Source: Conoideocrella luteorostrata
Lineage: Eukaryota; Ascomycota; Sordariomycetes; Hypocreales; Clavicipitaceae
DNA length: 15,052 bases
Assembly: GCA_032433595.1 (NCBI GenBank)
Contig: JASWJB010000577.1
Location: forward strand, 1-15,052
Reading direction: 5' to 3'
Shown here: piece by piece, positions 1 through 8,864 of the stretch
Position numbering within the stretch: position 1 is the stretch's first letter
How the letters are laid out: every line of letters begins with the position of its first letter
Position numbers and translations under genes: made by a program
Notes under the pieces: generated by a model
Told to the model about the DNA's origin: nothing
Database searches by the model: none
The model's input: only the letters and a program-made list of their open reading frames with translations

Positions 1-117
1 TATATATTTAAATTGAGCGCACCGTCCTTTAAGCCAAGGGAATCCCATCTACTTTATTGGTACTCTGTTGAAGTCGTAGCTTCTTTATTCCTTATACTGA
101 TACTTTGGTTTTCGCAG
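1..117 (+). other. 3' part of an intron in the thioredoxin gene
   Basis: This stretch precedes the recognisable thioredoxin exon and ends in a standard acceptor (TTCGCAG, AG at 116-117) with a branch-site-like CTGAT at 97-101. No frame here encodes the expected upstream thioredoxin segment with its WCGPC active site. I therefore read it as intron sequence whose donor lies upstream of the window. The donor itself is not visible. Confidence 0.65.
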
Positions 118-316
118 ACACTCTGAGGATGCCGCGTTCAAGGACAAAGTCCACTTCATCAAATTTGATGTTGACGCGTTACCGGCCGTGACGCAGGCCT
201 TGGGGGTGCGCGCCATGCCAACATTTTATCTGTTCAAAGGTGGAAAGAAGGTTGACGAGGTGGTTGGAGCGAATCCTCCTGCTTTGTTGGCGGCCCTGAA
301 GAAAATTGCGGCTTGA
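118..316 (+). CDS. Thioredoxin, C-terminal exon (partial gene)
   Basis: This is the last exon of a small thiol-disulfide oxidoreductase that reduces protein disulfides and is itself recycled by NADPH-dependent thioredoxin reductase. Translating in the frame with codon starts at 119, 122 and so on gives about 65 residues ending at TGA 314-316. The sequence has the hallmark thioredoxin-fold elements: the central strand VHFIKFDVD, the helix V..ALGVRAMPT, the cis-proline motif MPTF, the strand YLFKGGKKV, the turn with conserved glycine (VVGA), and a final amphipathic helix ending KKIAA. The catalytic WCGPC motif would lie about 25-30 residues upstream, so it falls outside the window. The exon starts after the acceptor at 116-117. 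No targeting peptide can be assessed because the N-terminus is missing, so cytosolic versus mitochondrial location is open. Confidence 0.9.
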
Positions 317-777
317 GGGACATTCGGAAGAGATTAGGAGGGGTAACTAATGATTAGGCTAAGCTTGTGAATTTATAGAGAAAGGATGTGCCAAATGCCC
401 TCTGATAGAACATTGGATTATGGCTTGTTCAATATCAGACGTAGAGCTTTTCCTATGTACTGCACATTGCGATAAGGTATCGCACTAATTTTGATTGAAT
501 GACCTGCGCGGCAGAAACGGATGAGACTATGGGCCTTGATCCAACACTGCTATGCTTGATATAGCCCCTCCTCCCTTCGCAAATTCGACGCAGGTTACCA
601 GCCCTGACCTTGCACTACGGCTACATTGCAGGTTTGTGACTTCTCACTGCCGCACTTAACCCTCTCTCCTCGAGCCTGTCTTGAATATTCTACAGTTCTT
701 TGTAAATATTGGACTCATTTTCAACTGACTTTCAGTGAAATTATGCTATGAAAGTTGATATTATGCGAAGATACGGT

Positions 778-783
778 CACGTG
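778..783. promoter_or_regulatory. CACGTG E-box upstream of NUF2
   Basis: A perfect palindromic CACGTG lies about 190 bp before the NUF2 start codon. In fungi this is the core site of bHLH factors such as Cbf1/centromere-binding or Pho4-type regulators. A single 6-mer is expected by chance several times in 15 kb, so function is only a possibility. Confidence 0.25.
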
Positions 784-860
784 GCTGTCCACTCCTAGCA
801 GTCAGGTCCGTCATTGTGCGTTTCCACGGCAACGCGTCCACAGTTTGTTTCGCGCGCCAC

Positions 861-890
861 CAGCACAGCACGTCACAGCACAGCACGTCA
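861..890 (+). repeat. 15-bp tandem duplication in the NUF2 upstream region
   Basis: Two perfect, adjacent copies of CAGCACAGCACGTCA occupy 861-875 and 876-890. They are followed by a degenerate third start (CAACACAGAC). Each copy ends in CGTCA, the half-site of CRE/ATF-type bZIP elements. The repeat lies 80-110 bp upstream of the NUF2 ATG, so it may sit in the promoter or 5' UTR. Confidence 0.85.
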
Positions 891-970
891 CAACACAGAC
901 ATAGTCATCATTGCCATATCTGTGACAGTCGCGGCCAACCTTTGCCTGCGAGCAAGAAAGCTTGGTCAAA

Positions 971-2431
971 ATGGCGTACAATTCGAGAATGAGTATTATA
1001 CCGACAAATCAGCAGCAAGGTCGCTCACGGAAGAAGGAGGATGACGCCGACGCCTTCATGCGCCTGCCCGACCGTGAAATCGTGGGCTGCATCACCGATA
1101 TTGGCATTCACTTTACCGTCGCGGACCTGCAAAAGCCGAATCCTGCGCATGTCCAACAGATCTTCGAGTGGTTTGCCGAGCTGCTTCTCAATGCGACGCG
1201 GGAGACAGTCGAGCCCGCGATGCGTGCTGCGGCCGAAGATGTGTGTGGAGAGTTTTCCGATGTCATTCCTCCCGATACACGCAACCTGATGGGATTTTAC
1301 GTATCGCTGCGTCGACTGTTATTCGAGTGCGGCGTAACGGATTTTACCTTCAACGATTTATACAAGCCAACGTATGAAAGGCTCGTCAAGATCTTCAGCT
1401 ATCTGATTAATTTTGTCCGGTTCCGAGAATCGCAAACCACGGCCATCGACGAGTATTACAACAAGTCGGAGTCAACAAAGACGAGAATCGACACTTTGTT
1501 CTCAGAAAACCAGGAGAGCGAGAGACGACTTGAGGATATGAAGCGCAACCGCAAAGCAATGGAGGCAGAGGTTCGCGAAAAGACGATGAGGAACGAGGAA
1601 CTAAAGAAAAGACTGCTGGAGCTACGACGCAACCAAGAAAAAGTTGCGACGCGGTTCGAAGACGCCAAGCAAAAGAAGGGCGAGCTAACGAATGTGTTGG
1701 AGCAGAGGACGCAGGAGAAGTTGACGCTCAGGCAGGAGAGCAACAAATTAAGACCGTATATGCTTCAAAGCCCGTCAGCTTTACAAGACAATCTTGCGCA
1801 GTTGCGGGAGATTCTAAACAACGACAAAGCTCATATTGATGCTTTAGATCGACGAGCGCGAGCACTCCAAACATCGACGGATTCATTTACTGTGGTATCT
1901 ACGGATGTTGCTTCATGCATCAAGATTCTGGATGAAATTAGCACTGAACTTAATAAAGAAGAAGAGGAATTGCTTCGAAATGCGAAGCAGCGGGACGCAC
2001 TATCAGAACGAGGAAATAACGCTAGGGAGGTGGAACGAGCGGAGGCAATGCTGAAGCGGCAACTGAGCAAGTGGACAGAGCGCACTGAGAAGCTGCGGGA
2101 GCAGAGCAATCAGAAGGCACAAGAAGCAAAGGACAAGATGCATGAGTTGCGTGCGATTCACCGTAAGCTTACCGAGGAGCACACAGACAAGGGCAAGGAG
2201 ATGGAGATTCGACGAGTGAGAATCGAGCAAACAGAGAAGAAGGTAAGTTTTAGCCTGTGCTCTCCTGAAATCTTGAAGATGATGATGATGACGAAAAGTT
2301 CTAACGAGTATCAGATGCTTGATCTCAAAGAGAATATCGAAAATGAGGTCCACGCGGCGCATGACGAGTATCTCAAGATGGAGTCACACATTAAACTGTA
2401 CATTACGGAGATGGAGCAGTCTATAAGCTAA
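971..2431 (+). CDS. Kinetochore protein Nuf2 (NDC80 complex subunit)
   Basis: Nuf2 pairs with Ndc80 in the NDC80 complex, which couples kinetochores to spindle microtubules. The exons are 971-2242 and 2315-2431. The start is ATG 971 in a good context (GTCAAAATGG); the reading frame continues 5' only to a TTG at 962. The spliced protein is 462 aa, the usual size for fungal Nuf2. Residues about 29-152 form the N-terminal calponin-homology-like globular domain ([17 protein letters not shown]..., [10 protein letters not shown], the conserved [41 protein letters not shown]). Residues about 158-462 are almost continuous coiled coil rich in E, K, R and Q, as expected for dimerising with Ndc80. The 72-nt intron (2243-2314, GTAAGT...CTAAC...CAG) is phase 0 and contains no stop, so an unspliced reading adds 24 residues within the coiled coil. 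It converges with the uncharacterised gene at 2615, with 183 nt between stop codons. Confidence 0.93.
   Translation: MAYNSRMSIIPTNQQQGRSRKKEDDADAFMRLPDREIVGCITDIGIHFTVADLQKPNPAHVQQIFEWFAELLLNATRETVEPAMRAAAEDVCGEFSDVIPPDTRNLMGFYVSLRRLLFECGVTDFTFNDLYKPTYERLVKIFSYLINFVRFRESQTTAIDEYYNKSESTKTRIDTLFSENQESERRLEDMKRNRKAMEAEVREKTMRNEELKKRLLELRRNQEKVATRFEDAKQKKGELTNVLEQRTQEKLTLRQESNKLRPYMLQSPSALQDNLAQLREILNNDKAHIDALDRRARALQTSTDSFTVVSTDVASCIKILDEISTELNKEEEELLRNAKQRDALSERGNNAREVERAEAMLKRQLSKWTERTEKLREQSNQKAQEAKDKMHELRAIHRKLTEEHTDKGKEMEIRRVRIEQTEKKVSFSLCSPEILKMMMMTKSSNEYQMLDLKENIENEVHAAHDEYLKMESHIKLYITEMEQSIS
2243..2314 (+). other. In-frame stopless intron of NUF2
   Basis: The donor is GTAAGT, the branch site is CTAAC at 2301-2305, and the acceptor is CAG at 2312-2314. 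The length is 72 nt and it lies in phase 0 after residue 424. Its translation contains a methionine run and serines that break the coiled-coil character on both sides. Together with the perfect splice consensus, this marks it as an intron rather than exon. Confidence 0.9.
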
Positions 2432-2614
2432 TTGATCCTTTGGGGGTCGAACATTTGTGTTTTTATGGTCTGTTATGATGATGACAGGGAAACAGGGAAC
2501 AAGATACCAAGGCTTGGCGTTTGCGAGAGTGGTGTTTTAGTCTAGCCCTCCTTTTTTTGCGGAGAGCAATTTCAACCATAATGAGACAAAATACTGGAAT
2601 CAAAGCATATAGTC

Positions 2615-3352
2615 TTATGAATCTTTTGCCTTGGCGTCCATCCTGAACCATCTACCCACAACTCGACTCACCGCAACAGTAGGACCGCCCCACGATCCGT
2701 CATCTTTGATAGGCGTACCTGTCAAAACTGGCAGCTTCTCTTGAAGCGACTGCTCCAACTCCTCGGCTTCGTCTGTTCGTCGTGGCTCAACAATCACTGC
2801 CATGAATGCATCCCGCCATGCGCTCTCCACGAACATGGCCGTAGATATGCTCAGCCCCTGCGCTGACCATTCCATTCCATCGCGATGGAGTTCCAAGAGG
2901 CCATACACAAAGAGGTGAGGCGGTTTGCTGAGAGACACCGTCTTGGGTGGTGCCGGGACTCTAGTTTGCGCTGCTGAAAATGTGGCGAGGTAGGCGCGTA
3001 GGTGTGTGACCGTTGGTGTGAAAACTATGTTGATGTGTCGTGATATGGCTGTCTGCATGAGTGTTGCCTGAAGGAGTGTGTGCTGCTGCTGCTGCTGCTT
3101 TTCAGAAACGGATTCGGCAGCTTGTTCTTCCTTTTCTTCTTCTCCTTCTTCCTCCTCCTCCTCTTCTGCTCGTGGGGCAAGCTTCTGCTTGACATCTTGA
3201 ACGAGAGCGTTGACAAAGATGTCTCTTGGCCATCCTATGACTACGGTGGTTGGGTAGGTGGTTTTGGCCACAAGGTGTTCCAGCAGTTCTGAAGGCGTTA
3301 ACGGTGGGAGGATAATGGGCTGGTGAGCCCGGGGGGGTTGATTTGAAAACAT
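2615..3352 (-). CDS. Uncharacterised fungal protein, possible degenerate RecA-like fold
   Basis: I do not recognise this gene with certainty. It is one exon encoding 245 aa, with the first in-frame ATG at 3350-3352. Residues 18-58 (LTPSELLEHLVAK...TTVVIGWPRDIFVNAL) resemble the first strand and P-loop position of a RecA-type ATPase but lack a GxxxxGKT motif. Residues 62-76 are an acidic run of mostly glutamate, followed by a polyglutamine run at 86-90. Residues 103-128 (ISRHINIVFTPTVTHLRAYLATF) and 146-175 (HLFVYGLLELHR... EWSAQGLS) are the most conserved-looking parts, with HLFVYGLLELH in a Walker-B-like position. The C-terminus ends VSRVVGRWFRMD. The overall pattern resembles RecA-fold Rad51-paralog or Shu-complex (Psy3/Csm2) proteins that have lost ATP binding, but this is inference only. 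Two upstream ATGs (3404 and 3398, out of frame) could reduce translation. It converges with NUF2 and diverges from AP-3 beta. Confidence 0.75.
   Translation of the reverse strand: MFSNQPPRAHQPIILPPLTPSELLEHLVAKTTYPTTVVIGWPRDIFVNALVQDVKQKLAPRAEEEEEEEGEEEKEEQAAESVSEKQQQQQHTLLQATLMQTAISRHINIVFTPTVTHLRAYLATFSAAQTRVPAPPKTVSLSKPPHLFVYGLLELHRDGMEWSAQGLSISTAMFVESAWRDAFMAVIVEPRRTDEAEELEQSLQEKLPVLTGTPIKDDGSWGGPTVAVSRVVGRWFRMDAKAKDS
3081..3098. repeat. TGC/CAG trinucleotide repeat
   Basis: Six perfect TGC units on the plus strand encode the polyglutamine stretch (with CAG codons on the minus strand) of the uncharacterised protein. Just beside it, a purine/pyrimidine-biased tract at about 3127-3170 encodes the glutamate run. 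Both are likely to vary in length between isolates. Confidence 0.85.
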
Positions 3353-3865
3353 GGCGTTTGTAGGAGGCAGTACGTGCCTGCTGAAGAAGCCTTTTCATGC
3401 CCATTTGATCGATGTTGGAAAGTCTGAGTGCTATATTGCGATGAAGCCTGAGTTGGAATGGGCATGAGATAAGAAATGCGGGTGGTGACTAGGCGCGTGG
3501 ATGCATTGCGGACGACGTCAGGGCAGCGGGACGCTCCATTACAATGCTGGGATGGTGTAATAATCCTTTAGGTAACCCCCACGAGCTGGTTGTTTTGCTT
3601 TGTAATAAAGTCTCTGAGCATGTACGCGGTTTATGTGAAGTTTGTCAAGGGTTATATATAAATTGCAAGAGTACGCGTGCGAGTACTCCGTGGCAGTAGG
3701 ACTTCCTATATGCGGCGGGGCTAGCATGGTGGGGTGGTGTGGTGCCTGCCCGTCGACCTCTGCTCAGTGCCATCAGACATGGAATGGTCAAGCTCGTCCT
3801 TGAGTTGTCCCGAGCTAGGCCAATTCTGAGCCTCGTCAACGCAGGTTCAGCAATAAGCCGCTGCC
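3353..3865. promoter_or_regulatory. Divergent promoter region between the uncharacterised gene and AP-3 beta
   Basis: These 513 nt separate two divergent start codons and carry no supportable coding sequence. A TATA-like stretch (GTTATATATAAATT) lies at about 3651-3664, some 200 nt before the AP-3 beta ATG. A half copy of the recurrent 9-mer (TACTCCGT) lies at 3684-3691. Transcription start sites cannot be placed from sequence. Confidence 0.6.
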
Positions 3866-6355
3866 ATGGAGTCTATAGCGAGGATCTCGAGTCTCATGGA
3901 GACTGGTAAGCGCCACCCCTCGAGGGCCTTGTGCTCCCCGGACGCCATGCTAACGATCGCGCCATCCAGCGAGAGAGCTCACCCTCGATGCGGCCCAAGC
4001 TACTCGCAACGTTCGCTCGAGCTCTCGCCCGCTAGATAGGAACCAGATCCGGAAGCTCCTTGATAGTAGGAATGAAAGAGAGGTTCTGGAAGGACTGCGT
4101 CGAGTAATATCGGTGTGTGAAGCCGCACATCCTGCAACACCCGCCATCGAGCGTATCTTGATTGGATTTATACGTGGCTAATTACCGTGCTTTAGATGAT
4201 GTACCGCAACCAGAAAACGCTTCCATTCTTCTCCTCTGTCGTCAAAAACGTCGCATCTCCGAATCTCGAAATAAAAAAACTAGTGTACATCTATCTCATC
4301 CATCATGCAGAGCAGGAACCCGACTTGGCTCTGCTGTCCATCAACACCATCCAGAAATCGCTTTCCGACCCGAATCCGCAGGTGCGGGCGTTGGCACTCA
4401 AGACCATGTCAGGAATACAGGTGCCGGTCATCAGTCAGATTGTGTCGCTTGCTATCAAGAAGGGGGTGGCCGACATGAGTCCGTACGTACGGAAAGCCGC
4501 GGCTCTTTCTATTCCCAAGTGCTACCGGCTCGATCCTAGTCAGTCACCGCAGTTGATGGAATATCTGTCGAGCCTTCTGGGCGATAAGCAGTACTACGTG
4601 GCTGGCGCTGCTGTATCGGCTTTTTTACAGATTTGTCCAGACAGGATCGATTTAATTCACAGACATTACAGAGGGCTCGTACGAAAGATTGTGGACATGG
4701 ACGAATGGAGTCAGCTAGCTATGCTGAGACTCATGACGTATTATGCAAGAAAGTGTTTTCCCAGAGCCACACAGGCATCAGGATCAACGGCAACATCGCA
4801 GCAACAGCACCGAAGTTCGATTGTGGACAACTTTTACTCCGACGCGCCGGATGCTGGCCAAGCACAACAGACTTCTTTGAGTGGCGACTTGCTGCTGTTA
4901 CTCAATAGTATAAAGCCGCTGCTACAAAGTCGAAACTCAGGTGTTGTTATTGCGGTGACGAGGTGTTACGTCGATATTGGCACTCCCGAGTACCTCAAGC
5001 TCGCCATCGGGCCAATGATTGCGCTCATGCGTGGAGCGCAGGATATTCAGCAACTTGCATTGTACAACATCGTTTCGGTCTGTCTCATGAGGCCAAATGA
5101 CTTTGTCAAGTACGCTAGTCACTTTCTCGTCAGAGCCACGGATCCCGCGCCGGTGTGGGAACTCAAGTTGGAAGTCTTAACTCTCATTTTCCCACATAGC
5201 CCACTCCATGTTAAGAGTCTGATATTGAAGGAGTTGGAGCACTTCTCGCAGGGTTCGGACAAGGCTCTCGTCCGAGAGGCGGTGCGAGCCATTGGAAGAT
5301 GTGCTCAATCTGATGCTAAGACAGCACCGAGGTGTCTGAAGCTGCTACTCAGCCAAATCACTAGTTTAGATGGAACATTGGCTGCTGAATCTTTGACGGT
5401 TATTCGCCACTTGATTCAGCAAGACGCTGAGGGACACACTGGCACGGTTGTCCGCCTGGCCAAGAACCTGGATTCGGCGTCTGATCCACAAGCAAGAGCG
5501 ACCATCATCTGGCTGGTAGGCGAATTCTCAGGCCTGAATGGCGAAGACAATATTGCCCCTGACGTATTGCGCATATTACTGAAAGATTTTTCGAGCGAGT
5601 CCGAGGCTGCTAAGCGGCAGATCCTGCTTCTCGGAGCGAAAGTATATCTTCATCACGTCAACAGGAAGAGCCAAGCAGAGAAGCAAAACGAGACGGAGGA
5701 AGATTCGCCCCGAGAGCCAGATACTCATCCTATTGTACGGCTCTGGGACTACTTGCTTCTGCTAGTGAGATATGATGTTTCTTACGAGCTACGAGACAGA
5801 GCCAGGATGTACAAATCCCTCCTTGGCGTTCCTCAGCTTGCCACGCTGATGCTTTTGGCTCCGAAACCGGCCCCTCAGGCTCCAAGCCCATCTGATTCCA
5901 GAAAGGGCTTTTTGCTGGGCACGTCATCGTTGGTGCTAGCTGGTGGTGGTGGCATCCACGGCTTGAAGGGGTATGAAACGCTCCCGGACTGGGTTGAGCT
6001 GGGCAGAGAGCCTGATGCTCGACTCAGGAATCAGGATGATGGCGGGATGCCCTCTAGTTATGGCGGCGAGAGGAGCTCCACGCCTGCCGGGGATGCGTTG
6101 GACCAAGCTGCTACGTCGAGACCGCCGGCGGCAAAGGCTAATGGCCTTGGCGAGGCGGTTGGAGCGAAGACTCTAGATGATTGGTTGGCAGAGGATAATG
6201 AAGCTGGAGGGGAAGAAGAGGAGACGGAGGAGGAGACGGAGGAGGAGACGGAGGAAGAAGAGACTGATGAAGAGGAAGAGGAAGAAGAAGAGGAAGAGGA
6301 AGAGGAGGAAGAGAGTGACGATGACGGCGAAGGCGATCGTCTTGTCAAGTCATGA
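3866..6355 (+). CDS. AP-3 adaptor complex subunit beta
   Basis: This is the large beta subunit of the heterotetrameric AP-3 coat, which sorts cargo from Golgi/endosomes directly to the vacuole. The exons are 3866-3905, 3970-4112 and 4196-6355, giving 780 aa. Intron 1 (64 nt) has GTAAGC, CTAAC and CAG; intron 2 (83 nt) has GTGTGT, CTAAT and TAG. The N-terminus MESIARISSLMETARELTL and the junction ...RRVIS|MMYRNQKTLPFFSSV match the family. The adaptin N-terminal alpha-solenoid spans about residues 15-575, with strongly conserved blocks such as LEIKKLVYIYLIHHAE, DPNPQVRALALKTMSGI, SPYVRKAAALSIPKCYRLDP and DEWSQLAMLRLMTYYARKCFP. A hinge follows (SSLVLAGGG..HGLKGYETLPDWVELG), then a highly acidic Glu/Thr/Asp tail from about 734 to 772. 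No C-terminal ear domain is visible, as in several fungal AP-3 beta proteins. Confidence 0.93.
6208..6330 (+). repeat. GAG/GAA-rich low-complexity tract encoding the acidic tail of AP-3 beta
   Basis: The first half is built of near-perfect 12-bp units (GAGGAGACGGAG type), which encode an E-E-T-E pattern. It then degrades into GAA/GAG codons for a long glutamate run. Repetitive purine tracts like this commonly vary in length by replication slippage. The complementary strand gives a long serine-rich open frame that is only a shadow. Confidence 0.85.
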
Positions 6356-6685
6356 TGATGGGTTAAAAACTGATTAACCCACAATGGCGATACCGTGTAT
6401 ATTGTGGTATCACGAACAGAGCTATACCACAAAATATACAGAATATGCAAACCAAGCCAAAAAGCAATAAATTTAAATAAAATAAACCCTTGTTATTCAA
6501 GTGTGAAAAAAAACATCTATATATATATGCCTCCTCGTACCCAAATGAACGCCGTGTCTAACCGAATGCAAAAAAATATCTCTACTTGGGGATCAACAAT
6601 ATGTACGGGTATATTATATACGTTCTTGTGCTTCAATAATTCTTTCAAAAAAAAAAAAAAAACAGTGAGACAGAATCCGGGCAAA
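6356..6685. other. Convergent 3' intergenic region, A/T rich
   Basis: These 330 nt separate the stop codons of AP-3 beta and the RTA1-like gene. The stretch is AT rich, with AATAAA-type hexamers around 6466-6485, a short TATATATAT run at about 6519-6528 and a 16-nt A homopolymer at 6647-6662. It likely holds both 3' UTRs. I see no gene. Confidence 0.65.
6647..6662 (+). repeat. A16 homopolymer
   Basis: Sixteen consecutive A residues lie 24 nt beyond the RTA1-like stop codon (read as T16 on that gene's strand). No target-site duplication or retroelement body flanks it, so it is not evidence of a retroposed copy. Confidence 0.9.
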
Positions 6686-7904
6686 TCAATGACTGGACTC
6701 GGTCTTGTGGCCGTCACTGGAGGATCCAGACGTGGTCTCATTCGCCTTGACCTCGGCGTCAGAAACGCCAACTTTATTCCTCTTTGCATAGCCATTCGCC
6801 ATTTGAGGGAAAAAAATACCCGGGTGAAAGATGGTGAGCAAATAGACAGTGACGAGGATGAGGGTACTGTCAAGGACAAGGAAGCTTGGTTCGTCTTGCA
6901 TGATGTGGTTGCCCCAACCGCCGGCCATTTCGGCGATACTGTCCACCAAGCCAATCATTTAGTATAAATACATCGAGGAATAGAATAAGCTGGGGAGGGG
7001 GGAGTAAGCGCAATTTTGCCACGGTGGATATGCAGAAGAAAGAAAGCAAGAAATTAAGACAGAAAGTACAACTACAACATACCGATAGATGCAGCGAACC
7101 AGCATGGCCACATACGCACCACCCACGGCGAACACAAACTTGCGAAACTTGCGGTCTGTCCAAAGCGCCAGCTCGTCTTGCGTGGCGGCACCGCTGCGGA
7201 AGTGTCTCCTCGCGCGGATGAAATAATCTGTGCCGAGGTATCCGAACCCGCCCAGGACAATGACCTGCAGCACGATTCCCGCAATGATGCATCGATTCCC
7301 GTCACGCTGGAGCGTAGGCTTGTCTCTCTTGGCAGCGGCGGCGATGCCACCGCCTATGCCTTGGATGATGAGACACGTCAGGTCGGCGGGGAGGAAGATG
7401 CGCGGGTACCAGGCGGGCGGGATGCGGGAGAGGGACGGGTTGAGGTTGAACGAGACATGCTTGAGAGTGAGGTAGATCGACACGCAGATGAAGGTCGGGG
7501 CGAGGATGATGGCGCAGATTTGGAGTTGGAAGGCGCCGCTGTTGAAGGGGTTGGCGTGGAGGAGGATGCGGCCAATGTAGCCTTTTTTAATTTAATGATT
7601 CGCAAATGTTAGCTTCGGTATTCTACTTCGTAGTGTCTTTGTTTCTTTTTGATGTTGTCATGAGATCTTGGCCGTGGGTTGGGTGTATGGATCGATGCTT
7701 ACCGGCCGTTTCAAGTATCAGACCGACGGCTATAGCAGCCGTATATGTCCACGTCTTCTTCCACACGCCCAGCGAAACCGCCGCGATGAGACAGATGCCA
7801 AAGGCGACGCTGAAGAAGTACCCTGATCCGAGATTGGGGTAGTATCCCAGGACGGTGTCTTGCACGCGACACAAGTCCGAGACTTGTGTGCATTTGTCTG
7901 ACAT
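6686..7904 (-). CDS. RTA1-like seven-transmembrane protein
   Basis: This belongs to the fungal RTA1/RTM1/RSB1 family of membrane proteins, whose yeast members are linked to resistance to 7-aminocholesterol (Rta1) and to sphingoid base export (Rsb1). The true substrate here is unknown. Exons on the minus strand are 7904-7703, 7581-7083 and 6938-6686, giving 317 aa. Intron 1 is 121 nt (GTAAGC, CTAAC, AAG) and intron 2 is 144 nt (GTATGT, CTAAA, CAG). The ATG at 7904 is the first in frame. Seven hydrophobic segments can be counted, at about 28-47, 53-72, 85-107, 130-150, 162-184, 208-233 and 247-268. Family signatures include ETAGYIGR at 65-72, PADLTCLIIQGIGGGIA, an RCIYRIAEMAGGWG block and the terminal FHPG. 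The last 45 residues form a hydrophilic, serine- and lysine-containing cytosolic tail. Joining exons 2 and 3 restores the conserved Y-R-I-A-E-M sequence. Confidence 0.9.
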
Positions 7905-8576
7905 GATCAATGGGGTGGGGGTTCTCTTTTGATTTCGTCGGCAGTTATTGGATATTAGTAACTCCTTTTTTCCTTGTGGAATTCTAGAAGCCCAAGCGTT
8001 GAGACCAGACCGGGCGAGTGTGAGTCGTGGGAGGGAGGTTTTGTGTTTTGTCTTTGGGCGAGATGGTGAATGTGTATCACCGCGGCCGGTTGAGGTATTT
8101 TGCGGGCGGTAGAAAAGCTGAGACCATTCACGGACTAACACGACGGCTCGAATATGAATAAAATAAAATTAAAATAAACGCAAGGGCTGGCTAGAATTCA
8201 AGCTCATGCACACTGACGATACAATTACTGCCAGATTGGGCGGATGTGGTCGTGGACACGTTCAAAAAAGAAAGTTTGCATGTGGCAGCAGCTAGCAAGC
8301 GCCAAAAACGTGGGAATTCAAAAACAGAAATAATACCAACGACATCCCTCAAGCAAGCAGAGATGGGTGGGAAGGGTAATACGCTCCTTCGCCATGTCGG
8401 GCTGGGTTGTCGGCAACGAACTAACACTGTAACAAGTCCGCTCGGCGCGCCTCACGCCCACCCTCGAAGCAAATATGCCCAGACTTGCTTAGTCTCTTCT
8501 AGGCTCAAATCTCCGACCTGTCAGTTGCACAACAGGTTGCGCATGGCTGTGGGTGTGTGCTGACTGGCTGAACTGG

Positions 8577-8637
8577 CTGACTGACTGACTGACTGACTGA
8601 CTGACTGACTGACTGACTGACTGACTGACTGACTGAC
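8577..8637 (+). repeat. CTGA tetranucleotide microsatellite, 15 perfect units
   Basis: Fifteen uninterrupted CTGA units run from 8577 to 8636, with one further C at 8637. They are preceded by related imperfect units (TGACTGGCTGAACTGG). A perfect 60-bp tetranucleotide array is usually length-polymorphic. The antisense reading is a repeated V-S-Q-S peptide, without support as a protein. Confidence 0.97.
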
Positions 8638-8651
8638 AGGTTCTCGCGTAT

Positions 8652-8659
8652 TACGGAGT
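8652..8659 (-). repeat. Single TACGGAGT copy of the recurrent element
   Basis: An 8-bp match to the recurrent TACTCCGTA motif (its reverse complement lacking the last base) lies just 3' of the microsatellite. Confidence 0.5.
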
Positions 8660-8829
8660 TCGGAGCAGAAAGTGTGGATATATGCTGGACGGGGAGGATG
8701 ACATCCGGCCTTAGAGCGAAGATAGAAGTGGGCAAACTCCGCTCTCGTTTCTGCATGTCCGACTCGGCTGCCTGTCACAGTATCTGTCAATCTGTCATGG
8801 TCTCTGTCTGAAATCCGATGGGATTGCAC

Positions 8830-8845
8830 TACTCCGTACGGAGTA
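8830..8845. repeat. 16-bp perfect palindrome built from TACTCCGTA
   Basis: The sequence TACTCCGTACGGAGTA is a perfect palindrome made of one plus-strand and one minus-strand copy of the 9-mer TACTCCGTA, overlapping by two bases. A further plus copy follows at 8856-8864. It lies in non-coding DNA about 0.7 kb upstream of the DUF3632-type gene. Confidence 0.9.
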
Positions 8846-8855
8846 CACACTGCTG

Positions 8856-8864
8856 TACTCCGTA
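8856..8864 (+). repeat. Direct copy of TACTCCGTA
   Basis: A perfect 9-bp copy lies 11 bp after the palindrome at 8830-8845, with an AT-rich sequence (TTATTA) directly behind it. Confidence 0.8.

Larger units (their letters stand above)
317..970. other. Intergenic: thioredoxin 3' end and NUF2 promoter
   Basis: This 654-nt stretch between two tandem plus-strand genes holds no supportable gene. It should contain the thioredoxin 3' UTR and the NUF2 promoter and leader. A CACGTG E-box lies at 778-783, and a 15-bp direct repeat lies at 861-890. An open frame running from 814 into NUF2 starts with TTG and has no coding character. Confidence 0.7.

Noticed and set aside
962..970. NUF2 start at 962
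   Set aside because: Position 962 is TTG; the first ATG is at 971 in a good translation context.
1831..2362. Minus-strand open frames across the NUF2 coiled coil
   Set aside because: They are shadows of a strongly biased coiled-coil coding sequence.
6058..6450. Serine-rich open frame antisense to the AP-3 beta tail
   Set aside because: It is the complement of the GAG/GAA repeat and has no independent evidence.
6647..6662. A16 run as a poly(A) tail of a retroposed gene
   Set aside because: The adjacent RTA1-like gene has introns and lies with T16 on its own strand, so this is not the tail of a processed copy.
7905..8141. N-terminal extension of the RTA1-like protein upstream of ATG 7904
   Set aside because: The extension begins with a GTG codon, contains no ATG and has no family similarity. 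The ATG at 7904 gives the usual RTA1 length.
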